Below, piece by piece: positions 25,571 through 40,100 of a stretch of DNA of 64,000 nt. Both the position numbers and the translations under genes were made by a program. The DNA comes from Cladorhizidae sp. MBARI D1340-BT2 (lineage: Eukaryota; Porifera; Demospongiae; Poecilosclerida; Cladorhizidae): contig JAQNBH010000003.1 in NCBI GenBank assembly GCA_028752905.1, positions 39,803,354 through 39,867,353 of the forward strand. Direction: 5' to 3'. Under the pieces are notes generated by a model. It was not told the origin of the DNA. It did not search any database and saw only the letters and a list, made by a program, of their open reading frames with translations. The number at the start of each line of letters is the position of its first letter. The stretch's first letter is position 1.

Positions 25571-27029
25571 GGTGTATAACCATGCTAGGTATATAACCAT
25601 GCTAGGTATATAACCATACTAGGTATATAACCATGCTAAGTATATAACCATGCTAGGTATATAACCATGCTAGGTGTATAACCATGCTAGGTGTATAACT
25701 ATGCTAGGTATATAACCATGCTAGGTGTATAACCACGCTAGGTATATAACCATGCTAGGTATAATTATAACCATGCTAGGTGTATAACCAAGCTAGGTAT
25801 ATAACCATGCTAGGTGTATAACCATGATGCTAGGTATATAACCATGCTAGGTGTATAACCTTGCTAGGTGTATAACCATGCTAGGTATATAACCATGCTA
25901 GGTGTATAACCATGCTAGGTGTATAACTATGTTAGGTATATAACCATGCTAGGTGTATAACCATGCTAATTGTATAACCATGCTAGGTGTATAACCATGC
26001 TAGGTATATAACCATGCTAGGTATATAACCATGCTAGGTGTATAACCATGCTAATTGTATAACCATGCTAGGTGTATAACTATGCTAGGTATATAACCAT
26101 GCTAGGTGTATAACCATGCTAATTGTATAACCATGCTAGGTGTATAACCATGCTAGGTATATAACCATGCTAGGTATATAACCATGCTAGGTGTATAACC
26201 ATGCTAGGTATATAACCATGCTAGGTATATAACCATGCTAGGTATATAACCATGCTAAGTATATAACCATGCTAGGTATATAACCATGCTAGGTGTATAA
26301 CCATGCTAGGTGTATAACTATGCTAGGTATATAACCATGCTAGGTGTATAACCATGCTAGGTATATAACCATGCTAGGTATAATTATAACCATGCTAGGT
26401 GTATAACCAAGCGTATATAACCATGCTAGGTGTATAACCATGATGCTAGGTATATAACCATGCTAGGTGTATAACCTTGCTAGGTGTATAACCATGCTAG
26501 GTATATAACCATGCTAGGTGTATAACCATGCTAGGTGTATAACTATGCTAGGTATATAACCATGCTAGGTGTATAACCATGCTAATTGTATAACCATGCT
26601 AGGTGTATAACTATGCTAGGTATATAACCATGCTAGGTATATAACCATGCTAGGTATATAACCATGCTAGGTATATAACCATGCTAGGTGTATAACCATG
26701 CTAGGTATACAACCATGCTAGGTATATAACCATGCTAGGTATATAACCATGCTAGGTGTATAACCTTGCTAGGTGTACAACCATGCTAGGTGTATAACCA
26801 TGCTAGGTGTATAACCATGCTAGGTGTATAACTATGCTAGGTATATAACCATGCAAGATGTATAACCATGCTAATTGTATAACCATGCTAGGTGTATAAC
26901 CATGCTAGGTGTATAACCTTGCTAGGTGTACAACCATGCTAGGTGTATAACCATGCTAGGTGTATAACCATGCTAGGTGTATAACTATGCTAGGTATATA
27001 ACCATGCTAGGTGTATAACCATGCTAATT
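25540..27029 (+). repeat. 1,490-bp segmental repeat, copy 1
   Basis: Landmarks here recur 1,490 bp downstream: CATACTAGG (25614/27104), the 21-bp unit (25750/27240), the 20-bp unit (25822/27312), the second 20-bp unit (26438/27928), and the 14-bp unit (26407/27897). It starts as a continuation of the 5.2-kb copy 2 and then contains a second, altered pass through the CACG / 21-bp / 20-bp / CCTTG cassette. 1,490 is 88 units minus 6 bp, the net effect of the odd-length units inside. Confidence 0.9.
26407..26420 (+). repeat. 14-bp unit CCAAGCGTATATAA
   Basis: The CCAAGC unit after the 21-bp unit has lost TAG, giving AAGCGTATATAA and creating a CpG. The only other copy is at 27897-27910, exactly 1,490 bp on, which confirms the tandem duplication. 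Confidence 0.92.
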
Positions 27030-28485
27030 GTATAACCATGCTAGGTATATAACCATGCTAGGTGTATAACCATGCTAGGTATATAACCATGCTAGGTATA
27101 TAACCATACTAGGTATATAACCATGCTAAGTATATAACCATGCTAGGTATATAACCATGCTAGGTGTATAACCATGCTAGGTGTATAACTATGCTAGGTA
27201 TATAACCATGCTAGGTGTATAACCACGCTAGGTATATAACCATGCTAGGTATAATTATAACCATGCTAGGTGTATAACCAAGCTAGGTATATAACCATGC
27301 TAGGTGTATAACCATGATGCTAGGTATATAACCATGCTAGGTGTATAACCTTGCTAGGTGTATAACCATGCTAGGTATATAACCATGCTAGGTGTATAAC
27401 CATGCTAGGTGTATAACTATGTTAGGTATATAACCATGCTAGGTGTATAACCATGCTAATTGTATAACCATGCTAGGTGTATAACCATGCTAGGTATATA
27501 ACCATGCTAGGTATATAACCATGCTAGGTGTATAACCATGCTAATTGTATAACCATGCTAGGTGTATAACTATGCTAGGTATATAACCATGCTAGGTGTA
27601 TAACCATGCTAATTGTATAACCATGCTAGGTGTATAACCATGCTAGGTATATAACCATGCTAGGTATATAACCATGCTAGGTGTATAACCATGCTAGGTA
27701 TATAACCATGCTAGGTATATAACCATGCTAGGTATATAACCATGCTAAGTATATAACCATGCTAGGTATATAACCATGCTAGGTGTATAACCATGCTAGG
27801 TGTATAACTATGCTAGGTATATAACCATGCTAGGTGTATAACCATGCTAGGTATATAACCATGCTAGGTATAATTATAACCATGCTAGGTGTATAACCAA
27901 GCGTATATAACCATGCTAGGTGTATAACCATGATGCTAGGTATATAACCATGCTAGGTGTATAACCTTGCTAGGTGTATAACCATGCTAGGTATATAACC
28001 ATGCTAGGTGTATAACCATGCTAGGTGTATAACTATGCTAGGTATATAACCATGCTAGGTGTATAACCATGCTAATTGTATAACCATGCTAGGTGTATAA
28101 CTATGCTAGGTATATAACCATGCTAGGTATATAACCATGCTAGGTATATAACCATGCTAGGTATATAACCATGCTAGGTGTATAACCATGCTAGGTATAC
28201 AACCATGCTAGGTATATAACCATGCTAGGTATATAACCATGCTAGGTGTATAACCATGCTAGGTGTATAACCATGCTAGGTGTATAACTATGCTAGGTAT
28301 ATAACCATGCAAGATGTATAACCATGCTAATTGTATAACCATGCTAGGTGTATAACCATGCTAGGTGTATAACCTTGCTAGGTGTACAACCATGCTAGGT
28401 GTATAACCATGCTAGGTGTATAACCATGCTAGGTGTATAACTATGCTAGGTATATAACCATGCTAGGTGTATAACCATGCTAATT
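27030..28485 (+). repeat. 1,490-bp segmental repeat, copy 2 (1,456 bp)
   Basis: Second copy of the block at 25540. Near its end the offset falls to 1,456 bp (GCAAGATG 26854/28310), so two units have been lost. The missing part falls where copy 1 has CCTTG and GTACAACC units (near 26764) and copy 2 has only ordinary GTG units. The final part, from the CCTTG unit at 28373, already follows the 3,932-bp relation described in the next entry. Confidence 0.87.
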
Positions 28486-30112
28486 GTATAACCATGCTAG
28501 GTGTATAACTATGCTAGGTATATAACCATGCTAGGTATATAACCATGCTAGGTATATAACCATGCTAGGTATATAACGATGCTAGGTGTATAACCATGCT
28601 AGGTATATAACCATGCTAGGTATATAACCATGCTAGGTATATAACCATGCTAGGTGTATAACCATGCTAGGTGTATAACTATGCTAGGTATATAACCATG
28701 CTAGGTATATAACCATGCTCGGTGTATAACCATGCTAGGTGTATAACTATGCTAGGTATATAACCATGCTAGGTGTATAACCATGCTAATTGTATAACCA
28801 TGCTAGGTGTATAACTATGCTAGGTATATAACCATGCTAGGTATATAACCATGCTAGGTATATAACCATGCTAGGTATATAACCATGATAGGTGTATAAC
28901 CATGCTAAGTGTATAACTATGCTAGGTATATAACCATGCTAGGTGTATAACCATGCTAATTGTATAAGCGTGCTAGGTGTATAACTATGCTAGGTATATA
29001 ACCATGCTAGGTATATAACCATGCTAGGTATATAACCATGCTAAGTATATAACCATGCTAGGTGTATAACCATGCTAGGTGTATAACCATGCTAGGTGTA
29101 TAACTATGCTAGGTATATAACCATGCTAGGTATATAACCATGCTAGGTATATAACCATGCTAGGTGTATAACCATGCTAATTGTATAACCATGCTAGGTG
29201 TATAACTATGCTAGGTATATAATCATGCTAGGTATATAACAATGCTAGGTATATAACCATGCTAGGTATATAACCATGCTAGGTGTATAACCATACTAGG
29301 TGTATAACTATGCTAGGTATATAACCATGCTAGGTGTATAACCATGCTAATTGTATAACCATGCTAGGTGTATAACTATGCTAGGTATATAACCATGCTA
29401 GGTATATAACCATGCTAGGTATATAACCATGCTAAGTATATAACCATGCTAGGTGTATGACCTTGCTAGGTATATAACCATGCTAGGTATATAACCATGC
29501 TAGGTGTATAACCATGCTAGGTATATAACCATGCTAGGTATATAACCATACTAGGTATATAACCATGCTAAGTATATAACCATGCTAGGTATATAACCAT
29601 GCTAGGTGTATAACCATGCTAGGTGTATAACTATGCTAGGTATATAACCATGCTAGGTGTATAACCACGCTAGGTATATAACCATGCTAGTTATAATTAT
29701 AACCATGCTAGGTGTATAACCAAGCTAGGTATATAACCATGCTAGGTGTATAACCATGATGCTAGGTATATAACCATGCTAGCTGTATAACCTTGCTAGG
29801 TGTATAACCATGCTAGGTATATAACCATGCTAGGTGTATAACCATGCTAGGTGTATAACTATGCTAGGTATATAACCATGCTAGGTGTATAACCATGCTA
29901 ATTGTATAACCATGCTAGGTGTATAACCACGCTAGGTATATAACCATGCTAGGTATATAACCATGCTAGGTGTATAACCATGCTAATTGTATAACCATGC
30001 TAGGTGTATAACTATGCTAGGTATATAACCATGCTAGGTGTATAACCATGCTAATTGTATAACCATGCTAGGTGTATAACCATGCTAGGTATATAACCAT
30101 GCTAGGTATATA
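28407..30112 (+). repeat. Segment repeated from 24475-26180 at an offset of 3,932 bp
   Basis: Shared anchors at a constant 3,932 bp: ATAACGATG (24645/28577), AAGCGTG (25031/28963), TATGACCTTG (25527/29459), CACGC (25733/29665) and the 20-bp unit (25822/29754). Just upstream, the CCTTG unit is at 28373, which is 9,102 bp from its partner at 19271 in the older copy (5,170 + 3,932). So this segment still has the GTG unit that the copy at 24.4 kb lost, and may descend from the copy-1 form. It ends near 30112. Confidence 0.85.
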
Positions 30113-30460
30113 ACCATGCTAGGTATATAACCATGCTAAGTATATAACCATGCTAGGTGTATGACCTTGCTAGGTATATAACCATGCTAGGTATATAACC
30201 ATGCTAGGTGTATAACCATGCTAGGTATATAACCATGCTAGGTATATAACCATGCTAGGTATATAACCATGCTAAGTATATAACCATGCTAGGTATATAA
30301 CCATGCTAGGTGTATAACCATGCTAGGTGTATAACTATGCTAGGTATATAACCATGCTAGGTGTATAACCATGCTAGGTATATAACCATGCTAGGTATAA
30401 TTATAACCATGCTAGGTGTATAACCAAGCTAGGTATATAACCATGCTAGGTGTATAACCA
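29390..30460 (+). repeat. Segment repeated at 32090-33160, offset 2,700 bp
   Basis: Anchors with a 2,700-bp offset: TATGACCTTG (29459/32159 and 30163/32863), the 21-bp unit (29682/32382 and 30386/33086) and the 20-bp unit (29754/32454). The copy at 29682 has GCTAGTTATAATT, a G-to-T change its partner lacks. The relation ends at 30458, where this copy has the 20-bp unit and the downstream one has an ordinary GTG unit. Confidence 0.85.
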
Positions 30461-32339
30461 TGATGCTAGGTATATAACCATGCTAGGTGTATAACCTTGC
30501 TAGGTGTATAACCATGCTAGGTATATAACCATGCTAGGTATATAACCATGCTAGGTGTATAACCATGCTAGGTATACAACCATGCTAGGTATATAACCAT
30601 GCTAGGTATATAACCATGCTAGGTGTATAACCTTGCTAGGTGTACAACCATGCTAGGTGTATAACCATGCTAGGTGTATAACCATGCTAGGTGTATAACT
30701 ATGCTAGGTATATAACCATGCAAGATGTATAACCATGCTAATTGTATAACCATGCTAGGTGTATAACTATGCTAGGTATATAATCATGCTAGGTATATAA
30801 CCATGCTAGGTATATAACCATGCTAGGTATATAACCATGCTAGGTGTATGACCTTGCTAGGTATATAACCATGCTAGGTATATAACCATGCTAGGTGTAT
30901 AACCATGCTAGGTATATAACCATGCTAGGTATATAACCATGCAAGGTATATAACCATGCTAAGAATATAACCATGCTAGGTATATAACCATGCTAGGTGT
31001 ATAACCATGCTAATTGTATAAGCATGCTAGGTGTATAACTATGCTAGGTATATAACCATGCTAGGTATATAACCATGCTAGGTATATAACCATGCTATGT
31101 ATATAACCATGCTAGGTGTATAACCATGCTAGGTGTATAACCATGCTAGGTGTATAACTATGCTAGGTATATAACCATGCTAGGTATATAACCATGCTAG
31201 GTATATAACCATGCTAGGTGTATAACCATGCTAATTGTATAACCATGCTAGGTGTATAACTATGCTAGGTATATAATCATGCTAGGTATATAACCATGCT
31301 AGGTATATAACCATGCTAGGTATATAACCATGCTAGGTGTATAACCATACTAGGTGTATAAATATGCTAGGTATATAACCATGCTAGGTGTATAACCATG
31401 CTAATTGTATAACCATGCTAGGTGTATAACTATGCTAGGTATATAACCATGCTAGGTATATAACCATGCTAGGTATATAACCATGCTAAGTATATAACCA
31501 TGCTAGGTGTATGACCTTGCTAGGTATATAACCATGCTAGGTATATAACCATGCTAGGTGTATAACCATGCTAGGTATATAACCATGCTAGGTATATAAC
31601 CATGCTAGGTATATAACCATGCTAGGTATATAACCATGCTAGGTGTATAACCATGCTAATTGTATAACCATGCTAGGTGTATAACTATGCCAGATATATA
31701 ACCATGCTAGGTATATAACCATGCTAGATATATAACCATGCTAGGTATATAACCATGCTCGGTGTATAACCATGCTAGGTGTATAACTATGCTAGGTATA
31801 TAACCATGCTAGGTGTATAACCATGCTAATTGTTTAACCATGCTAGGTGTATAACTATGCTAGGTATATAACCATGCTAGGTATATAACCATGCTAGGTA
31901 TATAACCATGCTAGGTATATAACCATGATAGGTGTATAACCATGCTAAGTGTATAACTATGCTAGGTATATAACCATGCTAGGTGTATAACCATGCTAAT
32001 TGTATAAGCATGCTAGGTGTATAACTATGCTAGGTATATAACCATGCTAGGTATATAACCATGCTAGGTATATAACCATGCTAGGTATATAACCATGCTA
32101 GGTATATAACCATGCTAGGTATATAACCATGCTAAGTATATAACCATGCTAGGTGTATGACCTTGCTAGGTATATAACCATGCTAGGTATATAACCATGC
32201 TAGGTGTATAACCATGCTAGGTATATAACCATGCTAGGTATATAACCATGCTAGGTATATAACCATGCTAAGTATATAACCATGCTAGGTATATAACCAT
32301 GCTAGGTGTATAACCATGCTAGGTGTATAACTATGCTAG
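30461..32339 (+). repeat. Mixed HOR segment between large duplications
   Basis: Holds a CCTTG/TACAACC cassette (near 30600-30650), a GCAAGATG unit (about 30720), TATGACCTTG near 30850, a CAAGG/AAGAATAT pair near 30950 that otherwise appears only near 11180-11215 and 15520-15545, and a GATAGG/AAGTG pair near 31928. Pieces of the 15-20 kb block, the 26-28 kb block and the first HOR region lie side by side. It therefore looks like a junction made by several exchanges. Confidence 0.7.
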
Positions 32340-35300
32340 GTATATAACCATGCTAGGTGTATAACCACGCTAGGTATATAACCATGCTAGGTATAATTAT
32401 AACCATGCTAGGTGTATAACCAAGCTAGGTATATAACCATGCTAGGTGTATAACCATGATGCTAGGTATATAACCATGCTAGGTGTATAACCTTGCTAGG
32501 TGTATAACCATGCTAGGTATATAACCATGCTAGGTGTATAACCATGCTAGGTGTATAACTATGCTAGGTATATAACCATGCTAGGTGTATAACCATGCTA
32601 ATTGTATAACCATGCTAGGTGTATAACCATGCTAGGTATATAACCATGCTAGGTATATAACCATGCTAGGTGTATAACCATGCTAATTGTATAACCATGC
32701 TAGGTGTATAACTATGCTAGGTATATAACCATGCTAGGTGTATAACCATGCTAATTGTATAACCATGCTAGGTGTATAACCATGCTAGGTATATAACCAT
32801 GCTAGGTATATAACCATTCTAGGTATATAACCATGCTAAGTATATAACCATGCTAGGTGTATGACCTTGCTAGGTATATAACCATGCTAGGTATATAACC
32901 ATGCTAGGTGTATAACCATGCTAGGTATATAACCATGCTAGGTATATAACCATGCTAGGTATATAACCATGCTAAGTATATAACCATGCTAGGTATATAA
33001 CCATGCTAGGTGTATAACCATGCTAGGTGTATAACTATGCTAGGTATATAACCATGCTAGGTGTATAACCATGCTAGGTATATAACCATGCTAGGTATAA
33101 TTATAACCATGCTAGGTGTATAACCAAGCTAGGTATATAACCATGCTAGGTGTATAACCATGCTAGGTGTATAACTATGCTAGGTATATAACCATGCTAG
33201 GTGTATAACCATGCTAATTGTATAACCATGCTAGGTGTATAACTATGCTAGGTATATAACCATGCTAGGTATATAACCATGCTAGGTATATAACCATGCT
33301 AGGTATATAACCATGCTAGGTGTATAACCATGCTAGGTATACAACCATGCTAGGTATATAACCATGCTAGGTATATAACCATGCTAGGTGTATAACCTTG
33401 CTAGGTGTACAACCATGCTAGGTGTATAACCATTCTAGGTGTATAACCATGCTAGGTGTATAACTATGCTAGGTATATAACCATGCTAGGTGTATAACCA
33501 TGCTAATTGTATAACCATGCTAGGTGTATAACTATGCTAGGTATATAACCATGCTAGGTATATAACCATGCTAGGTATATAACCATGCTAGGTATATAAC
33601 CATGCTAGGTGTATAACCATGCTAGGTATATAACCATGCTAGGTATATAACCATGCTAGGTATATAACCATGCTAGGTGTATAACCATGCTAGGTGTATA
33701 ACTATGCTAGGTATATAACCATGCTAGGTGTATAACCATGCTAATTGTATAACCATGCAAGGTGTATAACTATGCTAGGTATATAACTATGCTAGGTATA
33801 TAACCATGCTAGGTATATAACCATGCTAGGTGTATAACCATGCTAGGTGTATAACTATGCTAGGTATATAACCATGCTAGGTGTATAACCACGCTAGGTA
33901 TATAACCATGCTAGGTATAATTATAACCATGCTAGGTGTATAACCAAGCTAGGTATATAACCATGCTAGGTGTATAACCATGATGCTAGGTATATAACCA
34001 TGCTAGGTGTATAACCTTGCTAGGTGTATAAACATGCTAGGTATATAACCATGCTAGGTGTATAACCATGCTAGGTGTATAACTATGCTAGGTATATAAC
34101 CATGCTAGGTGTATAACCATGCTAATTGTATAACCATGCTAGGTGTATAACCATGCTAGGTATATAACCATGCTAGGTATATAACCATGCTAGGTATATA
34201 ACCATGCTAGGTGTATAACCATGCTAATTGTATAACCATGCTAGGTGTATAACTATGCCAGATATATAACCATGCTAGGTATATAACCATGCTAGATATA
34301 TAACCATGCTAGGTATATAACCATGCTCGGTGTATAACCATGCTAGGTGTATAACTATGCTAGGTATATAACCATGCTAGGTGTATAACCATGCTAATTG
34401 TATAACCATGCTAGGTGTATAACTATGCTAGGTATATAACCATGCTAGGTATATAACCATGCTAGGTATATAACCATGCTAGGTATATAATCATGCTAGG
34501 TGTATAACCATGTTAATTGTATAACCATGCTAGGTGTATAAATATGCTAGGTATATAACCATGCTAGGTATATAACCATGCTAGGTGTATAACCATGCTA
34601 GGTATATAACCATGCTAGGTGTATAACCATGCTAGGTATATAACCATGCTAGGTATATAACCATGCTAGGTATATAACCATGCTAGGTGTATAACCATGC
34701 TAATTGTATAACCATGCTAGGTGTATAACTATGCCAGATATATAACCATGCAAGGTATATAACCATGCTAGGTATATAACCATACTAGGTATATAACCAT
34801 GCTAGGTGTATAACCATGCTAGGTATATAACCATGCTAGGTATATAACCATGCTAGGTATATAACCATGCTCGGTGTATAACCATGCTAGGTGTATAACT
34901 ATGCTAGGTATATAACCATGCTAGGTGTATAACCATGCTAATTGTATAACCATGCTAGGTGTATAACTATGCTAGGTATATAACCATGCTAGGTATATAA
35001 CCATGCTAGGTATATAACCATGCTAGGTATATAACCATGATAGGTGTATAACCATGCTAAGTGTATAACTATGCTAGGTATATAACCATGCTAGGTGTAT
35101 AACCATGCTAATTGTATAAGCATGCTAGGTGTATAACTATGCTAGGTATATAACCATGCTAGGTATATAACCATGCTAGGTATATAACCATGCTATGTAT
35201 ATAACCATGCTAGGTGTATAACCATGCTAGGTGTATAACCATGCTAGGTGTATAACTATGCTAGGTATATAACCATGCTAGGTATATAATCATGCTAGGT

Positions 35301-37107
35301 ATATAACCATGCTAGGTATATAACCATGCTAGGTATATAACCATTCTAGGTGTATAACCATACTAGGTGTATAACTATGCTAGGTATATAACCATGCTAG
35401 GTGTATAACCATGCTAGGTATATAACCATGCTAGGTATAATTATAACCATGCTAGGTGTATAACCAAGCTAGGTATATAACCATGCTAGGTGTATAACCA
35501 TGATGCTAGGTATATAACCATGCTAGGTGTATAACCTTGCTAGGTGTATAACCATGCTAGGTATATAACCATGCTAGGTGTATAACCATGCTAGGTGTAT
35601 AACTATGCTAGGTATATAACCATGCTAGGTGTATAACCATGCTAATTGTATAACCATGCTAGGTGTATAACTATGCTAGGTATATAACCATGCTAGGTAT
35701 GTAACCATGCTAGGTATATAACCATGCTAGGTATATAACCATGCTAGGTGTATAACCATGCTAGGTATACAACCATGCTAGGTATATAACCATGCTAGGT
35801 ATATAACCATGCTAGGTGTATAACCTTGCTAGGTGTACAACCATGCTAGGTGTATAACCATGCTAGGTGTATAACCATGCTAGTTGTATAACTATGCTAG
35901 GTATATAACCATGCTAGGTGTATAACCATGCTAATTGTATAACCATGCTAGGTGTATAACTATGCTAGGTATATAACCATGCTAGGTATATAACCATGCT
36001 AGGTATATAACCATGCTAGGTATATAACCATGCTAGGTATATAACCATGCTAGGTATATAACCATGCTAGGTGTATAACCATGCTAGGTGTATAACTATG
36101 CTAGGTATATAACCATGCTAGGTGTATAACCATGCTAATTGTATAACCATGCAAGGTGTATAACTATGCTAGGTATATAACTATGCTAGGTATATAACCA
36201 TGCTAGGTATATAACCATGCTAGGTATATAACCATGATAGGTGTATAACCATGCTAAGTGTATAACTATGCTAGGTATATAACCATGCTAGGTGTATATC
36301 CATGCCAATTGTATAAGCATGCTAATTGTATAAGCATGCTAGGTGTATAACTATGCTAGGTATATAACCATGCTAGGTATATAACCATGCTAGGTATATA
36401 ACCATGCTAGGTATATAACCATGCTAGGTGTATAACCACGCTAGGTGTATAACCATGCTAGGTGTATAACTATGCTAGGTATATAACCATGCTAGGTATA
36501 TAACCATGCTAGGTGTATAACCATGCTAATTGTATAACCATGCTAGGTGTATAACTATGCTAGGTATATAACCATGCTAGGTATATAACCATGCTAGGTA
36601 TATAACCATGCTAGGTATATAACCATGCTAGGTATATAACCATGCTAGGTGTATAACCATGCTAGGTGTATAACCATGCTAGTTATATAACCATGCTAGG
36701 TATATAACCATGCTAGGTGTATAACCATACTAATTGTATAACCATGCTAGGTGTATAACTATGCTAGGTATATAACCATGCTAGGTATATAACCATGCTA
36801 GGTATATAACCATGCTAGGTATATAACCATGCTAGGTATATAACCATGCTAGGTGTATAACCATGCTAGGTGTATAACCATGCTAGGTATATAACCATGC
36901 AAGGTGTATAACCATGCTAGGTGTATAAGTATGCTAGGTATATAACCATGCTAGGTGTATAACCATACTAATTGTATAACCATGCTAGGTGTATAACCAT
37001 GCTAGGTATATAACCATGCTAGGTATATAACCATGCTAGGTATATAACCATGCTAGGTATATAACCATGCTAGGTGTATAACCATACTAGGTGTATAACT
37101 ATGCTAG
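32340..37107 (+). repeat. 4,768-bp segmental repeat, copy 1
   Basis: Partners at exactly 4,768 bp: CACGC (32365/37133), the 21-bp units (32382/37150, 33086/37854, 33906/38674), the 20-bp units (32454/37222, 33978/38746, 35498/40266), TATGACCTTG (32863/37631), TACAACC (33342/38110), CATTCTAGG (33433/38201), GCAAGG (33757/38525), TCATG (34491/39259) and CCTTG (35824/40592). Inside it (about 34250-35240) is a nearly complete A-type set of TCATG, GATAGG, AAGCATG and CTATGTAT landmarks, so the older HOR is embedded in the new one. Confidence 0.92.
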
Positions 37108-40100
37108 GTATATAACCATGTTAGGTGTATAACCACGCTAGGTATATAACCATGCTAGGTATAATTATAACCATGCTAGGTGTATAACCAAGCTAGGTAT
37201 ATAACCATGCTAGGTGTATAACCATGATGCTAGGTATATAACCATGCTAGGTGTATAACCTTGCTAGGTGTATAACCATGCTAGGTATATAACCATGCTA
37301 GGTGTATAACCATGCTAGGTGTATAACTATGCTAGGTATATAACCATGCTAGGTGTATAACCATGCTAATTGTATAACCATGCTAGGTGTATAACCATGC
37401 TAGGTATATAACCATGCTAGGTATATAACCATGCTAGGTGTATAACCATGCTAATTGTATAACCATGCTAGGTGTATAACTATGCTAGGTATATAACCAT
37501 GCTAGGTGTATAACCATGCTAATTGTATAACCATGCTAGGTGTATAACCATGCTAGGTATATAACCATGCTAGGTATATAACCATGCTAGGTATATAACC
37601 ATGCTAAGTATATAACCATGCTAGGTGTATGACCTTGCTAGGTATATAACCATGCTAGGTATATAACCATGCTAGGTGTATAACCATGCTAGGTATATAA
37701 CCATGCTAGGTATATAACCATGCTAGGTATATAACCATGCTAAGTATATAACCATGCTAGGTATATAACCATGCTAGGTGTATAACCATGCTAGGTGTAT
37801 AACTATGCTAGGTATATAACCATGCTAGGTGTATAACCATGCTAGGTATATAACCATGCTAGGTATAATTATAACCATGCTAGGTGTATAACCAAGCTAG
37901 GTATATAACCATGCTAGGTGTATAACCATGCTAGGTGTATAACTATGCTAGGTATATAACCATGCTAGGTGTATAACCATGCTAATTGTATAACCATGCT
38001 AGGTGTATAACTATGCTAGGTATATAACCATGCTAGGTATATAACCATGCTAGGTATATAACCATGCTAGGTATATAACCATGCTAGGTGTATAACCATG
38101 CTAGGTATACAACCATGCTAGGTATATAACCATGCTAGGTATATAACCATGCTAGGTGTATAACCTTGCTAGGTGTACAACCATGCTAGGTGTATAACCA
38201 TTCTAGGTGTATAACCATGCTAGGTGTATAACTATGCTAGGTATATAACCATGCTAGGTGTATAACCATGCTAATTGTATAACCATGCTAGGTGTATAAC
38301 TATGCTAGGTATATAACCATGCTAGGTATATAACCATGCTAGGTATATAACCATGCTAGGTATATAACCATGCTAGGTGTATAATCATGCTAGGTATATA
38401 ACCATGCTAGGTATATAACCATGCTAGGTATATAACCATGCTAGGTGTATAACCATGCTAGGTGTATAACTATGCTAGGTATATAACCATGCTAGGTGTA
38501 TAACCATGCTAATTGTATAACCATGCAAGGTGTATAACTATGCTAGGTATATAACTATGCTAGGTATATAACCATGCTAGGTATATAACCATGCTAGGTG
38601 TATAACCATGCTAGGTGTATAACTATGCTAGGTATATAACCATGCTAGGTGTATAACCACGCTAGGTATATAACCATGCTAGGTATAATTATAACCATGC
38701 TAGGTGTATAACCAAGCTAGGTATATAACCATGCTAGGTGTATAACCATGATGCTAGGTATATAACCATGCTAGGTGTATAACCTTGCTAGGTGTATAAA
38801 CATGCTTGGTATATAACCATGCTAGGTGTATAACCATGCTAGGTGTATAACTATGCTAGGTATATAACCATGCTAGGTGTATAACCATGCTAATTGTATA
38901 ACCATGCTAGGTGTATAACCATGCTAGGTATATAACCATGCTAGGTATATAACCATGCTAGGTATATAACCATGCTAGGTGTATAACCATGCTAATTGTA
39001 TAACCATGCTAGGTGTATAACTATGCCAGATATATAACCATGCTAGGTATATAACCATGCTAGATATATAACCATGCTAGGTATATAACCATGCTCGGTG
39101 TATAACCATGCTAGGTGTATAACTATGCTAGGTATATAACCATGCTAGGTGTATAACCATGCTAATTGTATAACCATGCTAGGTGTATAACTATGCTAGG
39201 TATATAACCATGCTAGGTATATAACCATGCTAGGTATATAACCATGCTAGGTATATAATCATGCTAGGTGTATAACCATGTTAATTGTATAACCATGCTA
39301 GGTGTATAAATATGCTAGGTATATAACCATGCTAGGTATATAACCATGCTAGGTGTATAACCATGCTAGGTATATAACCATGCTAGGTGTATAACCATGC
39401 TAGGTATATAACCATGCTAGGTATATAACCATGCTAGGTATATAACCATGCTAGGTGTATAACCATGCTAATTGTATAACCATGCTAGGTGTATAACTAT
39501 GCCAGATATATAACCATGCAAGGTATATAACCATGCTAGGTATATAACCATACTAGGTATATAACCATGCTAGGTGTATAACCATGCTAGGTATATAACC
39601 ATGCTAGGTATATAACCATGCTAGGTATATAACCATGCTCGGTGTATAACCATGCTAGGTGTATAACTATGCTAGGTATATAACCATGCTAGGTGTATAA
39701 CCATGCTAATTGTATAACCATGCTAGGTGTATAACTATGCTAGGTATATAACCATGCTAGGTATATAACCATGCTAGGTATATAACCATGCTAGGTATAT
39801 AACCATGATAGGTGTATAACCATGCTAAGTGTATAACTATGCTAGGTATATAACCATGCTAGGTGTATAACCATGCTAATTGTATAAGCATGCTAGGTGT
39901 ATAACTATGCTAGGTATATAACCATGCTAGGTATATAACCATGCTAGGTATATAACCATGCTATGTATATAACCATGCTAGGTGTATAACCATGCTAGGT
40001 GTATAACCATGCTAGGTGTATAACTATGCTAGGTATATAACCATGCTAGGTATATAATCATGCTAGGTATATAACGATGCTAGGTATATAACCATGCTAG

